A DNA stretch of 64,000 nt from Paractinoplanes pyxinae (GCF_026626335.1 NZ_JAPNTZ010000001.1:434001-498000), one strand, 5' to 3'; shown: positions 48,783-58,252, counted from the stretch's first letter. A program made the numbers and translations. The notes: generated by a model not told the origin, from the letters alone.

Positions 48783-50825
48783 TCACCCCTCGCCGCGGGC
48801 GTCGAAGAAGTCGTCCGGCTCGACCACCGGGCGGGTCGATCGGCGGGCGTCGCGCAGCCAGCGCGGCACCCGGGACGAGCGGGGGACCGGGCAGCTGCGG
48901 TGGATGCGCCGGGCGTAGAACTCGCACAGGCAGCAGATCAGAATGACGATCAGGACGCCCAGCGCGAGCTGGAACAGCCGGGTCATCTCGCGGTCGGAGT
49001 CGACCGTGCCCACCACAATGGCCAACGCCGTGGTCACCACCACCGAGGCGGCGGCGAGCGTCCGCTGAAATTTGTGCAATTGGCCGAGTACGGATTTGGT
49101 GCTGGGCAGGTCGAGCCGGGCCAGCAGCAGGCCGGGCACCAGCAGCAGCACGGCGACCACGGCGTCGGCCTGGTCCGGCACGAAGCCTTCGGGAATCGCC
49201 GGCGAGTACAGCCAGCTGATCCCGCCCGACAGCAGCGTGCCGATGCCCAGCACCACCAGGGCCAGGCCGGCCACCATCCGGGTGATGCTCTCGATCAGGG
49301 CCGGCGCCTCGTCGGCCAGGGCCATGAACGCGAACACCCGCACCGGCTCGGTCGACTGCGGGCTGAGCTCGACCGGCGGCCGCCGCCAGTGCGCGTGGGC
49401 GCCGTGCTCGCGGGGGTCGTTGTCGGTCGTGATGTCCCGGCCGGCCTGGGCGGCCCGCAGCCCGGCGGCGATGTTGCGCAGGGCCGGCCCGGGCAACCCG
49501 CTCTTGGCCAGGTGCTGCAGGCCGTCGGCCGCGTAGTGCGCGCAGAACGCGGCCAGCACGTCCAGCGAGCAGTTGCCGGCCGACAACGCGGTCAGCACCT
49601 CGTCGGCGGTCAGCCGCGCCGGCGGGGGCGCCGATTCCGGGCCGACCGGGATCGGCAGGCGGGCCAGGTATGCCTCGTAGCCGGCCAGGTCGACCAGCCG
49701 GCGGTGACCCAGCTCGGCCAGCCGCGAGGCGATGCCCTGCATCTCGAGCTCGAGCAGCTTGTGGTGGCCGCCCAGCCGGTCCGCCCGCCGGGCCACCGAT
49801 TCCAGGTCCTGCGCCAGCACCTCGACGAACTCCTCGTCGACGTTGCTGGACATGACGAACCGGCGGACGCTGATCTCCTGCCGGACCTCCAGGGTCAGGT
49901 GGTACGCCTTGACCGAGCGCGGGATCTCCGTCTCGTACTCGACGACGAACTCACGGTTCACCGGCAGCACGTTCTTGGCCAGGTTGCGCAGCGGGGCCGG
50001 GCGGTGCTGGGCCGGCAGCAGCGGCGCCTCCCAGGTCAGGAAGCGGCGCGGGCGGTCCCGGCCGAGCTGCGCGACCAGCACGTACTGGCGGACGGCCAGC
50101 TGCAGCAGGCGGGCGAACGGCACGGCCTGGTCGTCGGCACCCACCGGGAAGAGCGCATCGAGGCCGTCCAGTGCGAGATCGCGTACGGAATGGGAATTGC
50201 GCAGCCCGGCCGCGTGATCGAGCGGGGTGTGCAGCCGCTGACCGGCCGGCGCGCCCACCATGATCAGCTCGGTGATGGCCGCCTCGATCAGCCAGCGCGA
50301 CCGCTGGTGGGTGTGCCGCAGCTGGTGGATCGGGCCGGTCGGGTCGGCCACGTCGTCGTGCGCGTTGATCAGCATGAACAGCAACTTCACGAAGGCGGCC
50401 GCGGTGACCCGGTTGGCGTCGCGGTGCGAGAGCCGGGGCACGACGTCGCCGTTCGAGTCCCGGATGACCACGGGGGCCAGGTCGCGGCGGCTGTACCGCG
50501 ACACCGGCACCCACAGCGCCGTCCCGCCCGGCACCAGCAGCGTCTCACCGAGCCGGCCCGAGATCTCGTCGAGGTCGACGTCGACGCTGATCGTCCGGCT
50601 CATGTGCCCGCGGTCCATCAGCGTCAGATGCTCCGAGAGCCGCGGCAGATGGTCGAGCCGGAACGACAGGTCCATCAGGGCCAGCCCGAGCGCCGCGTCC
50701 CGGCTGGGGAAGCTGAGCGGCGCGGTCGGGACGGGCAGGGCCCGGATCATCGTGCGCAGATGATCCAGGGCCCCGTCACCGCTGCGTTCGACGACCGTCG
50801 AGTGTCCGCGGAGGTGGACAGTCAT
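48783..50825 (-). CDS. unrecognised membrane protein, upstream partner of the 503-aa protein
   Basis: 680 residues. The N-terminal ~500 residues are soluble (VDVDLDEISGRLGETLLVPGG, LLFMLINAHDDVAD, LTLEVRQEISVRRFVMSSNVDEEFVEVLAQDLESVA). The C-terminal ~180 carry four helices (ITRMVAGLALVVLGIGTLLSGG, AVVAVLLLVPGLLLARL, AAASVVVTTALAIVVGT, LFQLALGVLIVILICCLCEFYA) and a basic tail. No enzymatic motif recognised. Probably a membrane-tethered complex with the downstream protein. It is one of the least explained loci in the window. Confidence 0.78.
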   Translation of the reverse strand: MTVHLRGHSTVVERSGDGALDHLRTMIRALPVPTAPLSFPSRDAALGLALMDLSFRLDHLPRLSEHLTLMDRGHMSRTISVDVDLDEISGRLGETLLVPGGTALWVPVSRYSRRDLAPVVIRDSNGDVVPRLSHRDANRVTAAAFVKLLFMLINAHDDVADPTGPIHQLRHTHQRSRWLIEAAITELIMVGAPAGQRLHTPLDHAAGLRNSHSVRDLALDGLDALFPVGADDQAVPFARLLQLAVRQYVLVAQLGRDRPRRFLTWEAPLLPAQHRPAPLRNLAKNVLPVNREFVVEYETEIPRSVKAYHLTLEVRQEISVRRFVMSSNVDEEFVEVLAQDLESVARRADRLGGHHKLLELEMQGIASRLAELGHRRLVDLAGYEAYLARLPIPVGPESAPPPARLTADEVLTALSAGNCSLDVLAAFCAHYAADGLQHLAKSGLPGPALRNIAAGLRAAQAGRDITTDNDPREHGAHAHWRRPPVELSPQSTEPVRVFAFMALADEAPALIESITRMVAGLALVVLGIGTLLSGGISWLYSPAIPEGFVPDQADAVVAVLLLVPGLLLARLDLPSTKSVLGQLHKFQRTLAAASVVVTTALAIVVGTVDSDREMTRLFQLALGVLIVILICCLCEFYARRIHRSCPVPRSSRVPRWLRDARRSTRPVVEPDDFFDARGEG

Positions 50826-50887
50826 GCAGTGATCCTTGCCGCAAGGTGGGGAACGACGGCTGATCTGTCGCCATGACGACTGCTAAC

Positions 50888-52651
50888 TCACTTCTGATCC
50901 TCGGTGAAGTGCACCCGGTCGTACGCCCCGAAGGTCGCCGAACTGTACGAACGCACGGGCGTGGCGAACCCGCCCTGCTCGTTGGCGATCAGCGTGTGGA
51001 AGCCGATACTGCCGTCGGCGTAGCCGTAGAACGCGGCCAGGTCGTCGCGGCCGTCGCCGTTGAAGTCGCCCGCGGTGAACCGGGTCTTCTCCCACGAGCC
51101 CCACGACGACGTGCTCGACTTCCACGAGCTGAACGCGTTGTTGAAGCCGCCGCCGGCCTTGGCCGTGAAGGTCAGCATGGACAGGTTGCCGTCGGCGTAG
51201 CCGTAGAAACCGGCCACGTCGCCCCGCCCGTCGCCGTTGAAGTCACCGGCCGCGATCTTCATCCGCTTCGGGTCGCCCCAGTACGGGGTGGCCGGCGCGT
51301 ACCAGCCGCGGACCGGGGCGGCGAAACCGCCGGCCGCGTTGGCCGTCCAGCTCAGCAGCCCGACGCCGTTGTCGGCGTACTTGTAGAACGAGCCGATGTC
51401 GGTGCGGCCGTCGGCGTTGAAGTCGCCGCTGAAGATCTGCATCCGGGCGATCTCGCCCCAGACCGGGGAAGCGGCGGTCAGCCAGCTACGGGTCGGATTG
51501 GCGAAGCCGCCGTCGGCGCGGGCGAGCCAGGTGAACAGCCCGACCGACTTGTCGGCGTAGTTGTAGAAACTGGCGACGTCCGTACGCCCGTCGCCGTTGA
51601 AATCGCCGCTGGTGATCAGCATCTGGTCGTACGAGCCGAAGCCGCTGCTGGTCCACGAGCGCAGCGCGCCCGAGTAGGCGCCGCCCGGCCCGGCCAGGAA
51701 CGTGTCCAGGCTCAGGGTGCCGTTGGCGGCGCTGTTCAGCACGGCCTGGTCGACGATGTCGTCGCCGTTGAAGTCGCCCCGCAGCACCTTCATCTTCGCG
51801 ACGTTGTAGGCGCCGTCCGCGCTCTTGAAGCCGCCGCGGGCGGTCAGCGCGCCGTTGGCCGCCGTGGTGAAGGTGAACGGGCCGGCCGCGCCGGTGGAGT
51901 AGCCGTAGACCAGCGTGACGTCGTCGCGGTGGTCCTGGGCCAGGCCGCCCGGGGCGATGCCGCGGATCCAGCCCGCGAGGTCGTCGATCCGGGTCTCGGT
52001 GGCGTCCCGGCGGGTCTCGTCGGTGCCGATGCACCCGCCCTGCCAGGACGCGTGGTTGAGGGCGACCAGCTCTACGGCACCGTCGGTCTCGCGCAGCGCG
52101 GGCCCGCCGGCGTCGCCCTTGCACAGGCCCGGCTGCCCCGGGCTGACGCCGGTGATGTCGAGCAGCGCGGAGCCGACCGCGCCCACCGTGAACTGCGCGG
52201 TGTGCAGCTTGTCGGGCACCCACGTGGTGGCGGTGCGGCCGAACCCGGCCACCCCCAGCACGTCACCCTCGACCGGAGCCGTGGTGCCCAGGGCGACGGG
52301 CGGGACGGTGGTCGGCTGATCGAGCTTGACCAGCTGGATGTCGCGCTCGGGGTGGGACACGAACCGGCTCGCCGTGCGCACCTGCCCGCCCACGGTCACC
52401 GTGGTGGTCTCGCCCGGCTGCTGGGAGCAGGTGGCGGCAGTCACGACCCACTGCGGGTCGATCAGGGCGCCGGTGCAGGCGCGGCCTACCCCGGGAGTGC
52501 CGATCTGGAGGCGAGCGACGAAGCCGTACGTTCCGTCGGCCGCCTCGGTGCCGTCCACGACCCCGTACGCCGGAATGCTCCCCGCGAGCACTCCGGCCAG
52601 CACGGCGGCCGACAGCCCGGCCAGTAGTGATTTGTACCGCAAGCGTGTCAC
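50888..52651 (-). CDS. trypsin-fold pseudoprotease with five FG-GAP repeats, secreted
   Basis: 587 residues from GTG 52651. A signal peptide (~29) is followed by a chymotrypsin-fold domain (VVDGTEAADGTYGFVARL). The catalytic His and Ser are both replaced: TAAT74C instead of TAAHC, and KGDA181GGP instead of GDSGGP. Asp104 (RDIQLVKL) remains. Five FG-GAP/VCBS-type repeats follow (DFNGDDIVDQ, DFNGDGRTDV, DFNADGRTDI, DFNGDGRGDV, DFNGDGRDDL), each a DxNxDxxxD calcium loop. A binding role is more likely than proteolysis. Confidence 0.9.
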   Translation of the reverse strand: MTRLRYKSLLAGLSAAVLAGVLAGSIPAYGVVDGTEAADGTYGFVARLQIGTPGVGRACTGALIDPQWVVTAATCSQQPGETTTVTVGGQVRTASRFVSHPERDIQLVKLDQPTTVPPVALGTTAPVEGDVLGVAGFGRTATTWVPDKLHTAQFTVGAVGSALLDITGVSPGQPGLCKGDAGGPALRETDGAVELVALNHASWQGGCIGTDETRRDATETRIDDLAGWIRGIAPGGLAQDHRDDVTLVYGYSTGAAGPFTFTTAANGALTARGGFKSADGAYNVAKMKVLRGDFNGDDIVDQAVLNSAANGTLSLDTFLAGPGGAYSGALRSWTSSGFGSYDQMLITSGDFNGDGRTDVASFYNYADKSVGLFTWLARADGGFANPTRSWLTAASPVWGEIARMQIFSGDFNADGRTDIGSFYKYADNGVGLLSWTANAAGGFAAPVRGWYAPATPYWGDPKRMKIAAGDFNGDGRGDVAGFYGYADGNLSMLTFTAKAGGGFNNAFSSWKSSTSSWGSWEKTRFTAGDFNGDGRDDLAAFYGYADGSIGFHTLIANEQGGFATPVRSYSSATFGAYDRVHFTEDQK

Positions 52652-52709
52652 CCCTCATCGACGACCGTCTCCGTGACGGTCGCCTGGATGATAGATGGCG
52701 CGCGATGCC

Positions 52710-53669
52710 TCAGCTGCCCCGGACCGACCGGCGGCAGCGATCGGCCAGGCGGTCGAGCGCCGCCACGAGCTCCGGCCCGTCGGCCACGGTGAAGTCGGCG
52801 TCGAGCAGCCCGAGGTGGACGGCCAGCTGGTACGGGTCGTCCGAACCGGGCGTGAACTCGCACCGGTCCGGCCCGAGCGGCCGCACGTCGACCGGCACCG
52901 GCATCCGGCTGCGCACGTAGCCGGCCGGGGCCTCGACCACCACGCGGGCCCGGTAGCGCCAGGTCGCCGTGCCGACGCCCCGGGCCACCCACTCGGCGAT
53001 CTGCTCGTCGGGCGGCAGCGGCCGCGGCGTGAACCGGGGGCCGCCCGGCACCAGCGGGGTGATCCGGTCGGCGCGGAACGTCCGCCAGTCGGCCCGGGCG
53101 GCGTCCCACGCCACCAGGTACCAGCGCCGGCGGTCGTGGATCAGCCGGTACGGCTCGACCTCACGCCGGCTCTCGTGACCGTCGTGCGACCGGTAGTCGA
53201 AACGCAGCCGCTCCTGGTCGCGGCAGGCGGCGGCGATCGTGGTGAGCACCGACGGGTCTGCTCGCGGCCCGGCCGCCGGCATCGGTACGACGTACTCCTG
53301 GAAAGCCGCGACCCGGCGTCGCAAGCGCGACGGAAGCAGGGTCTGCAGTTTGGCCAGCGCCCGCACCGAGGCCTCCTCGACCCCGGTGACCGAGCCGCCC
53401 GCCGCCGCGCGCAGGCTGACCGCGACGGCCAACGCCTCTTCGTCGTCGAGCAGCAGCGGAGGCAGATTCGCGCCGCCGCCCAGCCGATAGCCGCCGCTGA
53501 CTCCCGGGCGTGCGTCCACCGGATATCCCAGCCCACGCAGGCGTTCCACGTCCTTCCGAACCGTCCGCGTGGTCACCCCCAGCCGCTCGGCCAGCCCGGC
53601 CGAGGTCCAGTCGCGACGGCTCTGCAGCAGCGACAGCAGCCGGAGGAGACGGGCAGAGGTTTCGGCCAT
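52710..53669 (-). CDS. WYL-domain transcriptional regulator
   Basis: 319 residues from ATG 53669. An N-terminal DeoR/HTH-11 winged helix (RLLRLLSLLQSRRDWTSAGLAERLGVTTRTVRKDVERLRGLGYPV) precedes a WYL domain (FDYRSHDGHESRREVEPYRLIHDRRRWYLVAWDAARADWRTFRADRI) and a WCX-type C-terminus. It is 53 bp from the divergent epoxide hydrolase gene and is its probable repressor. Confidence 0.93.
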   Translation of the reverse strand: MAETSARLLRLLSLLQSRRDWTSAGLAERLGVTTRTVRKDVERLRGLGYPVDARPGVSGGYRLGGGANLPPLLLDDEEALAVAVSLRAAAGGSVTGVEEASVRALAKLQTLLPSRLRRRVAAFQEYVVPMPAAGPRADPSVLTTIAAACRDQERLRFDYRSHDGHESRREVEPYRLIHDRRRWYLVAWDAARADWRTFRADRITPLVPGGPRFTPRPLPPDEQIAEWVARGVGTATWRYRARVVVEAPAGYVRSRMPVPVDVRPLGPDRCEFTPGSDDPYQLAVHLGLLDADFTVADGPELVAALDRLADRCRRSVRGS

Positions 53670-53722
53670 GTCTCTCTCTAATGCGGAACGATCGGAACCG
53701 CAATGGCCACCACGATGAGGGC

Positions 53723-54817
53723 ATGGAACCCTTCCGCATCGCCGTGCCCCAGGCCGACCTCGACGCGTTGCACGCCCGGCTGGACGACGCCCGCTGGCCG
53801 GTGGACGTCCCCGGCACGCCGGAATTCCGAGGCATCGATGCGGCCCGGCTGCGCGAACTGGCCGATCATTGGCGTACGGGATTCGACTGGCGCCGGGCCG
53901 AGGCCGAGCTCAACCGCCACCCCCAGTTCGTCACCGAGATCGACGGCCAGCGCATCCACTTCCTGCACCTGCGGTCGCCCCGCCCCGACGCCGTTCCGCT
54001 GCTGCTGACGCACGGCTACCCGAGCTCGCCGGTCGAATTCCTCGGCCTGGCCGCGCGGCTGACGCCCGACTTCCATCTGGTCGTTCCCTCGCTTCCCGGG
54101 TACGCCTTCTCGACGCCACTGTCCGGGCCGGGCTGGACGATGGGCCGCACGGCGCGGGCCTGGGTCACGCTGATGAGCCGCCTCGGCTATGACCGCTACG
54201 GCGTACACGGCGGCGATGTCGGCGCGGGTGTCTCCGGTGCCGTGGCTGCCCTCGACGCCGCGCACGTCATCGGTGTCCACGTGGTCACCGACCCGATGAC
54301 GGCCGCCGCCACCGCCACCTTCCTGCCCGGAATGGCCGACCGCCTCGACCCGTCCGACCCGGTCGACAAGCTGATCCGGCAACGCATGGACGAGTTCACC
54401 CGGGACGGCTCCGGCTATCTGGCCATCCAGAACACCAGGCCCCGGACCATGGCGTACGGGTTGACCGACTCGCCGTTGTTCCAGCTGGCCTGGATCGCCG
54501 AGAAGTTCGACGCCTGGACCCGCCTGCCCATCGACCGGGATGCCTTGCTGCTCAACGTGAGCCTCTACTGGTTCACCGGGTGCGGCGGATCGGCCGCCCA
54601 CACGCTGTTCGACCAGGCGCACTCCCTGGACTGGGGCGGCCCGGTCACGGTGCCGCAGGCCTTCGCCGTCTTCGGCGCCGACGAAACCGTGCGGCGGCTC
54701 GTCCCCGCCCCGGCGGACGCCCATTGGAGCGAGTTCGCCGAGGGCGGGCACTTCCCCGCCCTGGAACCGCCCGAGCAACTGGCCGGCGATCTGCGCGCCT
54801 TCTTCGGGACGGCCTGA
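53723..54817 (+). CDS. epoxide hydrolase family protein
   Basis: 364 residues from ATG 53723. An N-terminal EHN domain (FRIAVPQADLDALHARLDDARWP, WRTGFDWRRAEAELNRHPQF) is followed by the alpha/beta-hydrolase core. HGYPSSPVEFLG (oxyanion loop), the nucleophile Asp in HGGDVGAG and His in GGHFPALE are present. The family opens epoxides to diols in the cytoplasm. Likely controlled by the divergent WYL regulator. Confidence 0.92.
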   Translation: MEPFRIAVPQADLDALHARLDDARWPVDVPGTPEFRGIDAARLRELADHWRTGFDWRRAEAELNRHPQFVTEIDGQRIHFLHLRSPRPDAVPLLLTHGYPSSPVEFLGLAARLTPDFHLVVPSLPGYAFSTPLSGPGWTMGRTARAWVTLMSRLGYDRYGVHGGDVGAGVSGAVAALDAAHVIGVHVVTDPMTAAATATFLPGMADRLDPSDPVDKLIRQRMDEFTRDGSGYLAIQNTRPRTMAYGLTDSPLFQLAWIAEKFDAWTRLPIDRDALLLNVSLYWFTGCGGSAAHTLFDQAHSLDWGGPVTVPQAFAVFGADETVRRLVPAPADAHWSEFAEGGHFPALEPPEQLAGDLRAFFGTA

Positions 54818-56761
54818 CTACCGCGGCACGGCACGGAACCACGCCTCCCGGTCGGCGGGGTCGGGGCCCCGGTGGGGCAGGGTGGGCGGGGCCTCGCCGG
54901 TGACCGGGGCGTAGTGGTCGAAGTGGGTGGTCAGCACGGCCTCGCCGCCGGTCAGGTCGGGCAGAGCGGCCACCACCGGCGGGATCCGGGCCGACGGCAG
55001 GGTGCCGCTCACCTCCAGGTACTCGCCGGTGGCCGAGGTGTCGTCGATGACCGCGCCGGCCCGGCCGAGCAGGGCGGTCACCGCGTCGAACGTGTCGGCC
55101 GGCAGGTTGACGTCGAAGCGTTCGATCGGCTGGCAGACCCGGGTGCCGGCCCGGCCCAGGGCGGCCGTCACCACCACCTGGGCCAGGTGGCGGAAGTCGG
55201 CGGCCACGCTCGAGATGGACTTGTCGAACTTCTGGTGCGGACGGCTCTGCCTCGGCCAGTACTGCGAGGACGTCATGGTGACCACGCAGTCGGTGACCGG
55301 CCAGCCGTGGCGGCCCTGGCGCAGCGCGGCGCGCGCACCCTCCTCGGTGGCGGCCAGGAAAGCCGGTGTGAGGCGGCCGGGTTCGACGCCGGGGCGGAAC
55401 TCGATGCCGTGCCCGACGGGGGCCGCCTCGATGCGCAGGCCCACACCGGCCAGGTACGGGTTGCCGCGCTCCTTGATGCGGTCCTCGGCCGCGCCGGTGC
55501 CGGCGACCCGCTCGATGCAGGCGGTCAGCGTGCCCGAGAAGCGCACCTTCACGCCGTACCGGTCCTCGAGCAGCGACGCGATCACCTCTTTCTGCACCTC
55601 GCCGTGCAGCCGGATCACCGCCTCGCCCTGCGCCTCGTCGAGCCGCAGATCGACCAGCGGGTCCTCGTCGGCCAGTTCGGCGAGTCCGGCGAACAGGGCC
55701 AGGCGTTGCGAGGGCTCGACCGGTTCGACGAGCGCCTGCCGGGTCGGCGGGGGAAAGCGGTACAGGTCGCGCCGCGGCGGATCGCCCACGTGCTGCCCGA
55801 TCCGGGCCGACAGTCCGCGTACGGCGGCGATCTGACCGGCCGACGCCGCGGAACGCACCAGCACCCCGCCGGGCTCGCTCACGGCTATCTCGGTCACCGT
55901 CTGCGGCCGGCCCTCGGCCAACTGCACCTTGTCCCGTACGCGAAGACACCCCGACCAGAGACGCAGCCAGGCCCGCCGTCCGTGCCCGTCACGGTCGACG
56001 GCGAACACTGTTCCCGCCGGCGGCCCGTCGTGGGACGCCGCGCGGGGCATCAGGTCGGTCAGGAAGTGACGCAGCTGCGGCACGCCGGCCCCGGTGATCG
56101 CCGAGCCGCACGTCAACGGAGTCAGCTCGTCGCGCCGCAGAGCCCGTCGCACCTCGCGGGCCCGCACCGGCTCGCCGGTCAGCCAGCGCTCGGCCACGGC
56201 GTCGTCGGCCTCGGCCACCGCCTCCACAACACTTTCGGCGTCCAGGCCCAGGGCGCGCACCCGTGCTTCGTACGTGCCCTGACCGGCGACCTTCGTCAGG
56301 ATCACCGGCGTCGTTCCCAGCCGGCGGCGCACCTGGGACACCACCCGCGGCACGTCGGCGCCCCGGCGGTCCACCTTGTTGACGAAAAGCATTGTGGGTA
56401 CGCCGATCCGGCGCAGGGCCCGCCAGATGGCCACGGTCTGCGGCTGCACGCCCTCGACGCCGGAGATCACCAGGACGGCGGCGTCGAGCACGGCCAGCGA
56501 CCGTTCGACCTCCGCGATGAAGTCCGGGTGGCCCGGCGTGTCGAGCAGGTTGACGGTGAGCTCACCGAGGCGGATCGAGGTGACGGCGGCGCGGATCGTG
56601 ATGCCGCGCCGCCGCTCGAGCTCCATCGAGTCGGTGCGGGTGGTGCCGTCGTCGACGCTGCCGAGACGGGTGACCGCCCCGGCCTCGTACAGCAGCCGCT
56701 CGGTCAGGCTGGTCTTGCCGGCGTCAACATGGGCGACGATCCCGAGATTCAACAATGCCAA
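54818..56761 (-). CDS. tetracycline-type ribosomal protection protein (EF-G-like GTPase)
   Basis: 647 residues from TTG 56761 (MALLNLGIVAHVDAGKTSLTERLL), with GTGGAG 7 bp upstream. GTP-binding motifs are AHVDAGKT, DTPGHPDF and NKVDRRG. EF-G-like domains II-V follow; the domain IV region ends GSQYWPR-type residues (TSSQYWPRQSRPHQKFDKSIS). Length fits Tet(M)/Otr(A) proteins (~640-660), which remove tetracycline from the ribosome. An upstream in-frame ATG (56821) would place 20 residues before the conserved start. A short leader ORF overlaps the start. Confidence 0.9.
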   Translation of the reverse strand: MALLNLGIVAHVDAGKTSLTERLLYEAGAVTRLGSVDDGTTRTDSMELERRRGITIRAAVTSIRLGELTVNLLDTPGHPDFIAEVERSLAVLDAAVLVISGVEGVQPQTVAIWRALRRIGVPTMLFVNKVDRRGADVPRVVSQVRRRLGTTPVILTKVAGQGTYEARVRALGLDAESVVEAVAEADDAVAERWLTGEPVRAREVRRALRRDELTPLTCGSAITGAGVPQLRHFLTDLMPRAASHDGPPAGTVFAVDRDGHGRRAWLRLWSGCLRVRDKVQLAEGRPQTVTEIAVSEPGGVLVRSAASAGQIAAVRGLSARIGQHVGDPPRRDLYRFPPPTRQALVEPVEPSQRLALFAGLAELADEDPLVDLRLDEAQGEAVIRLHGEVQKEVIASLLEDRYGVKVRFSGTLTACIERVAGTGAAEDRIKERGNPYLAGVGLRIEAAPVGHGIEFRPGVEPGRLTPAFLAATEEGARAALRQGRHGWPVTDCVVTMTSSQYWPRQSRPHQKFDKSISSVAADFRHLAQVVVTAALGRAGTRVCQPIERFDVNLPADTFDAVTALLGRAGAVIDDTSATGEYLEVSGTLPSARIPPVVAALPDLTGGEAVLTTHFDHYAPVTGEAPPTLPHRGPDPADREAWFRAVPR

Positions 56762-56816
56762 GGCGCAACTCCACGGTGGGACGGAAAAGGGTCCGGAGCG
56801 TGGAAGCTGCTCGCAT
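56724..56816 (-). CDS. leader peptide ORF overlapping the ribosomal protection gene start
   Basis: 30 codons, MRAASTLRTLFRPTVELRLG at the N-terminus, ATG at 56816. GAGGAG lies 6 bp upstream, a better site than that of the resistance gene. The ORF runs in another frame across the TTG at 56761 and ends 37 bp inside that gene. This layout suits drug-sensing translational attenuation. It is shown by sequence only. Confidence 0.5.
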   Translation of the reverse strand: MRAASTLRTLFRPTVELRLGIVESRDRRPC

Positions 56817-56878
56817 TGCATTCTCCTCGTCGTCGGTGACGCGTACGGAATCACCGTGGCACGACGGACGGGCCGCCG

Positions 56879-57487
56879 CTACTGATTTACCTTGCCCACC
56901 GAATCCTCGTAGCCGGCCTGGGCGGGAGCGGCGGCCGGCGCGTAGATCACCCGGATGACGCCGGTCGGCAGCGGCTCGGTCAGAATCACCTTCAGGTGGT
57001 ACGGGGTGTCGCCCTCGTCGAAGAGGCGGCGCCCCTTGCGTGCGGCCACCGGATGGATCAGCAGGCGCAGCTCGTCGATCAGGCCCGCCGCCAGCAGCTG
57101 CTGCACGATGCTGATCGAGCCGGGGATGAGGACGCCCTTGACGCCGGGGTCGGCCTTCAGCGCACGGGCCGCCTCGATCAGGTCGCCGTCGATCAGCTCC
57201 GAATTGCGCCAGGTGAACTCGAGCTTCTGGCGCGAGGCGACCACCTTGCGGGTGTCGCCCAGCTGCTTCGCGAACGGCGCGTCCTCGCCGCCGGCGGCCT
57301 CCCGGCCGGGCCAGGCGCCGGCGAAGCTGTCGTACGTGTCGCGGCCGAGCAGCAGCACGTCGGAGGTCTCGTAGTCCTCGGTGACGGCGCGGCCCATGGC
57401 CTCGTCGAAGTAGGGGAAGTGCCAGTCGGGGTCGATCTCGGCTACGCCGTCGGCCGCGATGAACAAGGTCGAGATGATGTTCGCCAT
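56879..57487 (-). CDS. DHFR/RibD-like reductase family protein (3)
   Basis: 202 residues from ATG 57487 (MANIISTLFIAADGVAEID), the usual start of the family. An in-frame ATG at 57520 with TACGCG a few bases ahead could be a leaderless start, adding 11 residues. VLLLGRDTYDSFAGAWPG, KVVASRQKLEFTW, GVLIPGSISIVQQLLAAGLIDELRLLIHPV are the family segments. Divergent from the AraC-type gene. Confidence 0.9.
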   Translation of the reverse strand: MANIISTLFIAADGVAEIDPDWHFPYFDEAMGRAVTEDYETSDVLLLGRDTYDSFAGAWPGREAAGGEDAPFAKQLGDTRKVVASRQKLEFTWRNSELIDGDLIEAARALKADPGVKGVLIPGSISIVQQLLAAGLIDELRLLIHPVAARKGRRLFDEGDTPYHLKVILTEPLPTGVIRVIYAPAAAPAQAGYEDSVGKVNQ

Positions 57488-57544
57488 GCCGGGTAGACCG
57501 GCGGCCGCCCCGAAACTCATCGGTCGTCGCGTACCGTCGGGCCC

Positions 57545-58252
57545 ATGCGGCTGAGGTTCACCACGCGCGGGTCGGATTCGCCGTGGGTCAGCGAGGTGTG
57601 GAGCTGCGTCAATGACGGCGTGGCCGAGATGACGTCGGCCGCCGGCGTGCGGCTGGGTCTGGTCTTCTGGCAGCAGGACGGGCGGGCGTACGCCGGGGTC
57701 ACCGGGCCGGAGACGCGGGCCGGCACGGCGCCCGTGCCGGAGGGCGCCACGTTCTCCGGCATCGAATTCGCGGTGGGCATCTCGTTGCGGGCCGTGCCCA
57801 CGCCCAGCCTGGTCGACAGCGGCCTCGGGCTGCCGGACACCACGCACCGGTTCTTCCGCTTGGGCGGCGACCGGTGGGAGACGCCCGGCCCCGACGACGC
57901 CGAGGCTCTGGTCGATCGGCTGGTCCGCGCGGGCGCGCTGGTGCGGGATCCGGTCGTGGCCGAGCTGCGCCGCGGCGGCCGCCCGCCGGTCACCCCGCGG
58001 ACGGTCGAGCGGCGGTTCCGGGCGGCCACCGGGCTGGCCCAGGGGGCCGTGCGGCAGATCGAGCGCGCTCGCGAGGCGTCGGTGCTGCTGACCGGCGGGG
58101 CTGCGGTGGCCGACGTGGTGACCAAGCTCGGCTACTTCGACGAGCCGCATCTGGCCCGGGCGACGCGGCGGTTCGTCGGGCGTACGCCCAAGCAGTTGCG
58201 CGACGGCGCGATCGGGACGCTCAACCTCAACCTGGATCAGACGACGTCGTAG
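57545..58252 (+). CDS. AraC-family transcriptional regulator
   Basis: 235 residues from ATG 57545. The two C-terminal helix-turn-helix units are VTPRTVERRFRAATGLAQGAVRQIERAREA and VADVVTKLGYFDEPHLARATRRFVGRTPKQL. The N-terminal ~140 residues form a sensing domain (LGLVFWQQDGRAYAGVTGP, FSGIEFAVGISLRAVP). It lies between two DHFR-fold genes, one divergent and one convergent (16-bp 3' overlap), and may control one or both. Confidence 0.9.
   Translation: MRLRFTTRGSDSPWVSEVWSCVNDGVAEMTSAAGVRLGLVFWQQDGRAYAGVTGPETRAGTAPVPEGATFSGIEFAVGISLRAVPTPSLVDSGLGLPDTTHRFFRLGGDRWETPGPDDAEALVDRLVRAGALVRDPVVAELRRGGRPPVTPRTVERRFRAATGLAQGAVRQIERAREASVLLTGGAAVADVVTKLGYFDEPHLARATRRFVGRTPKQLRDGAIGTLNLNLDQTTS

Noticed and set aside
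54818..56816. Tetracycline biosynthetic gene cluster
   Set aside because: Only the resistance-type gene is present; no polyketide synthase, cyclase or tailoring genes lie around it.
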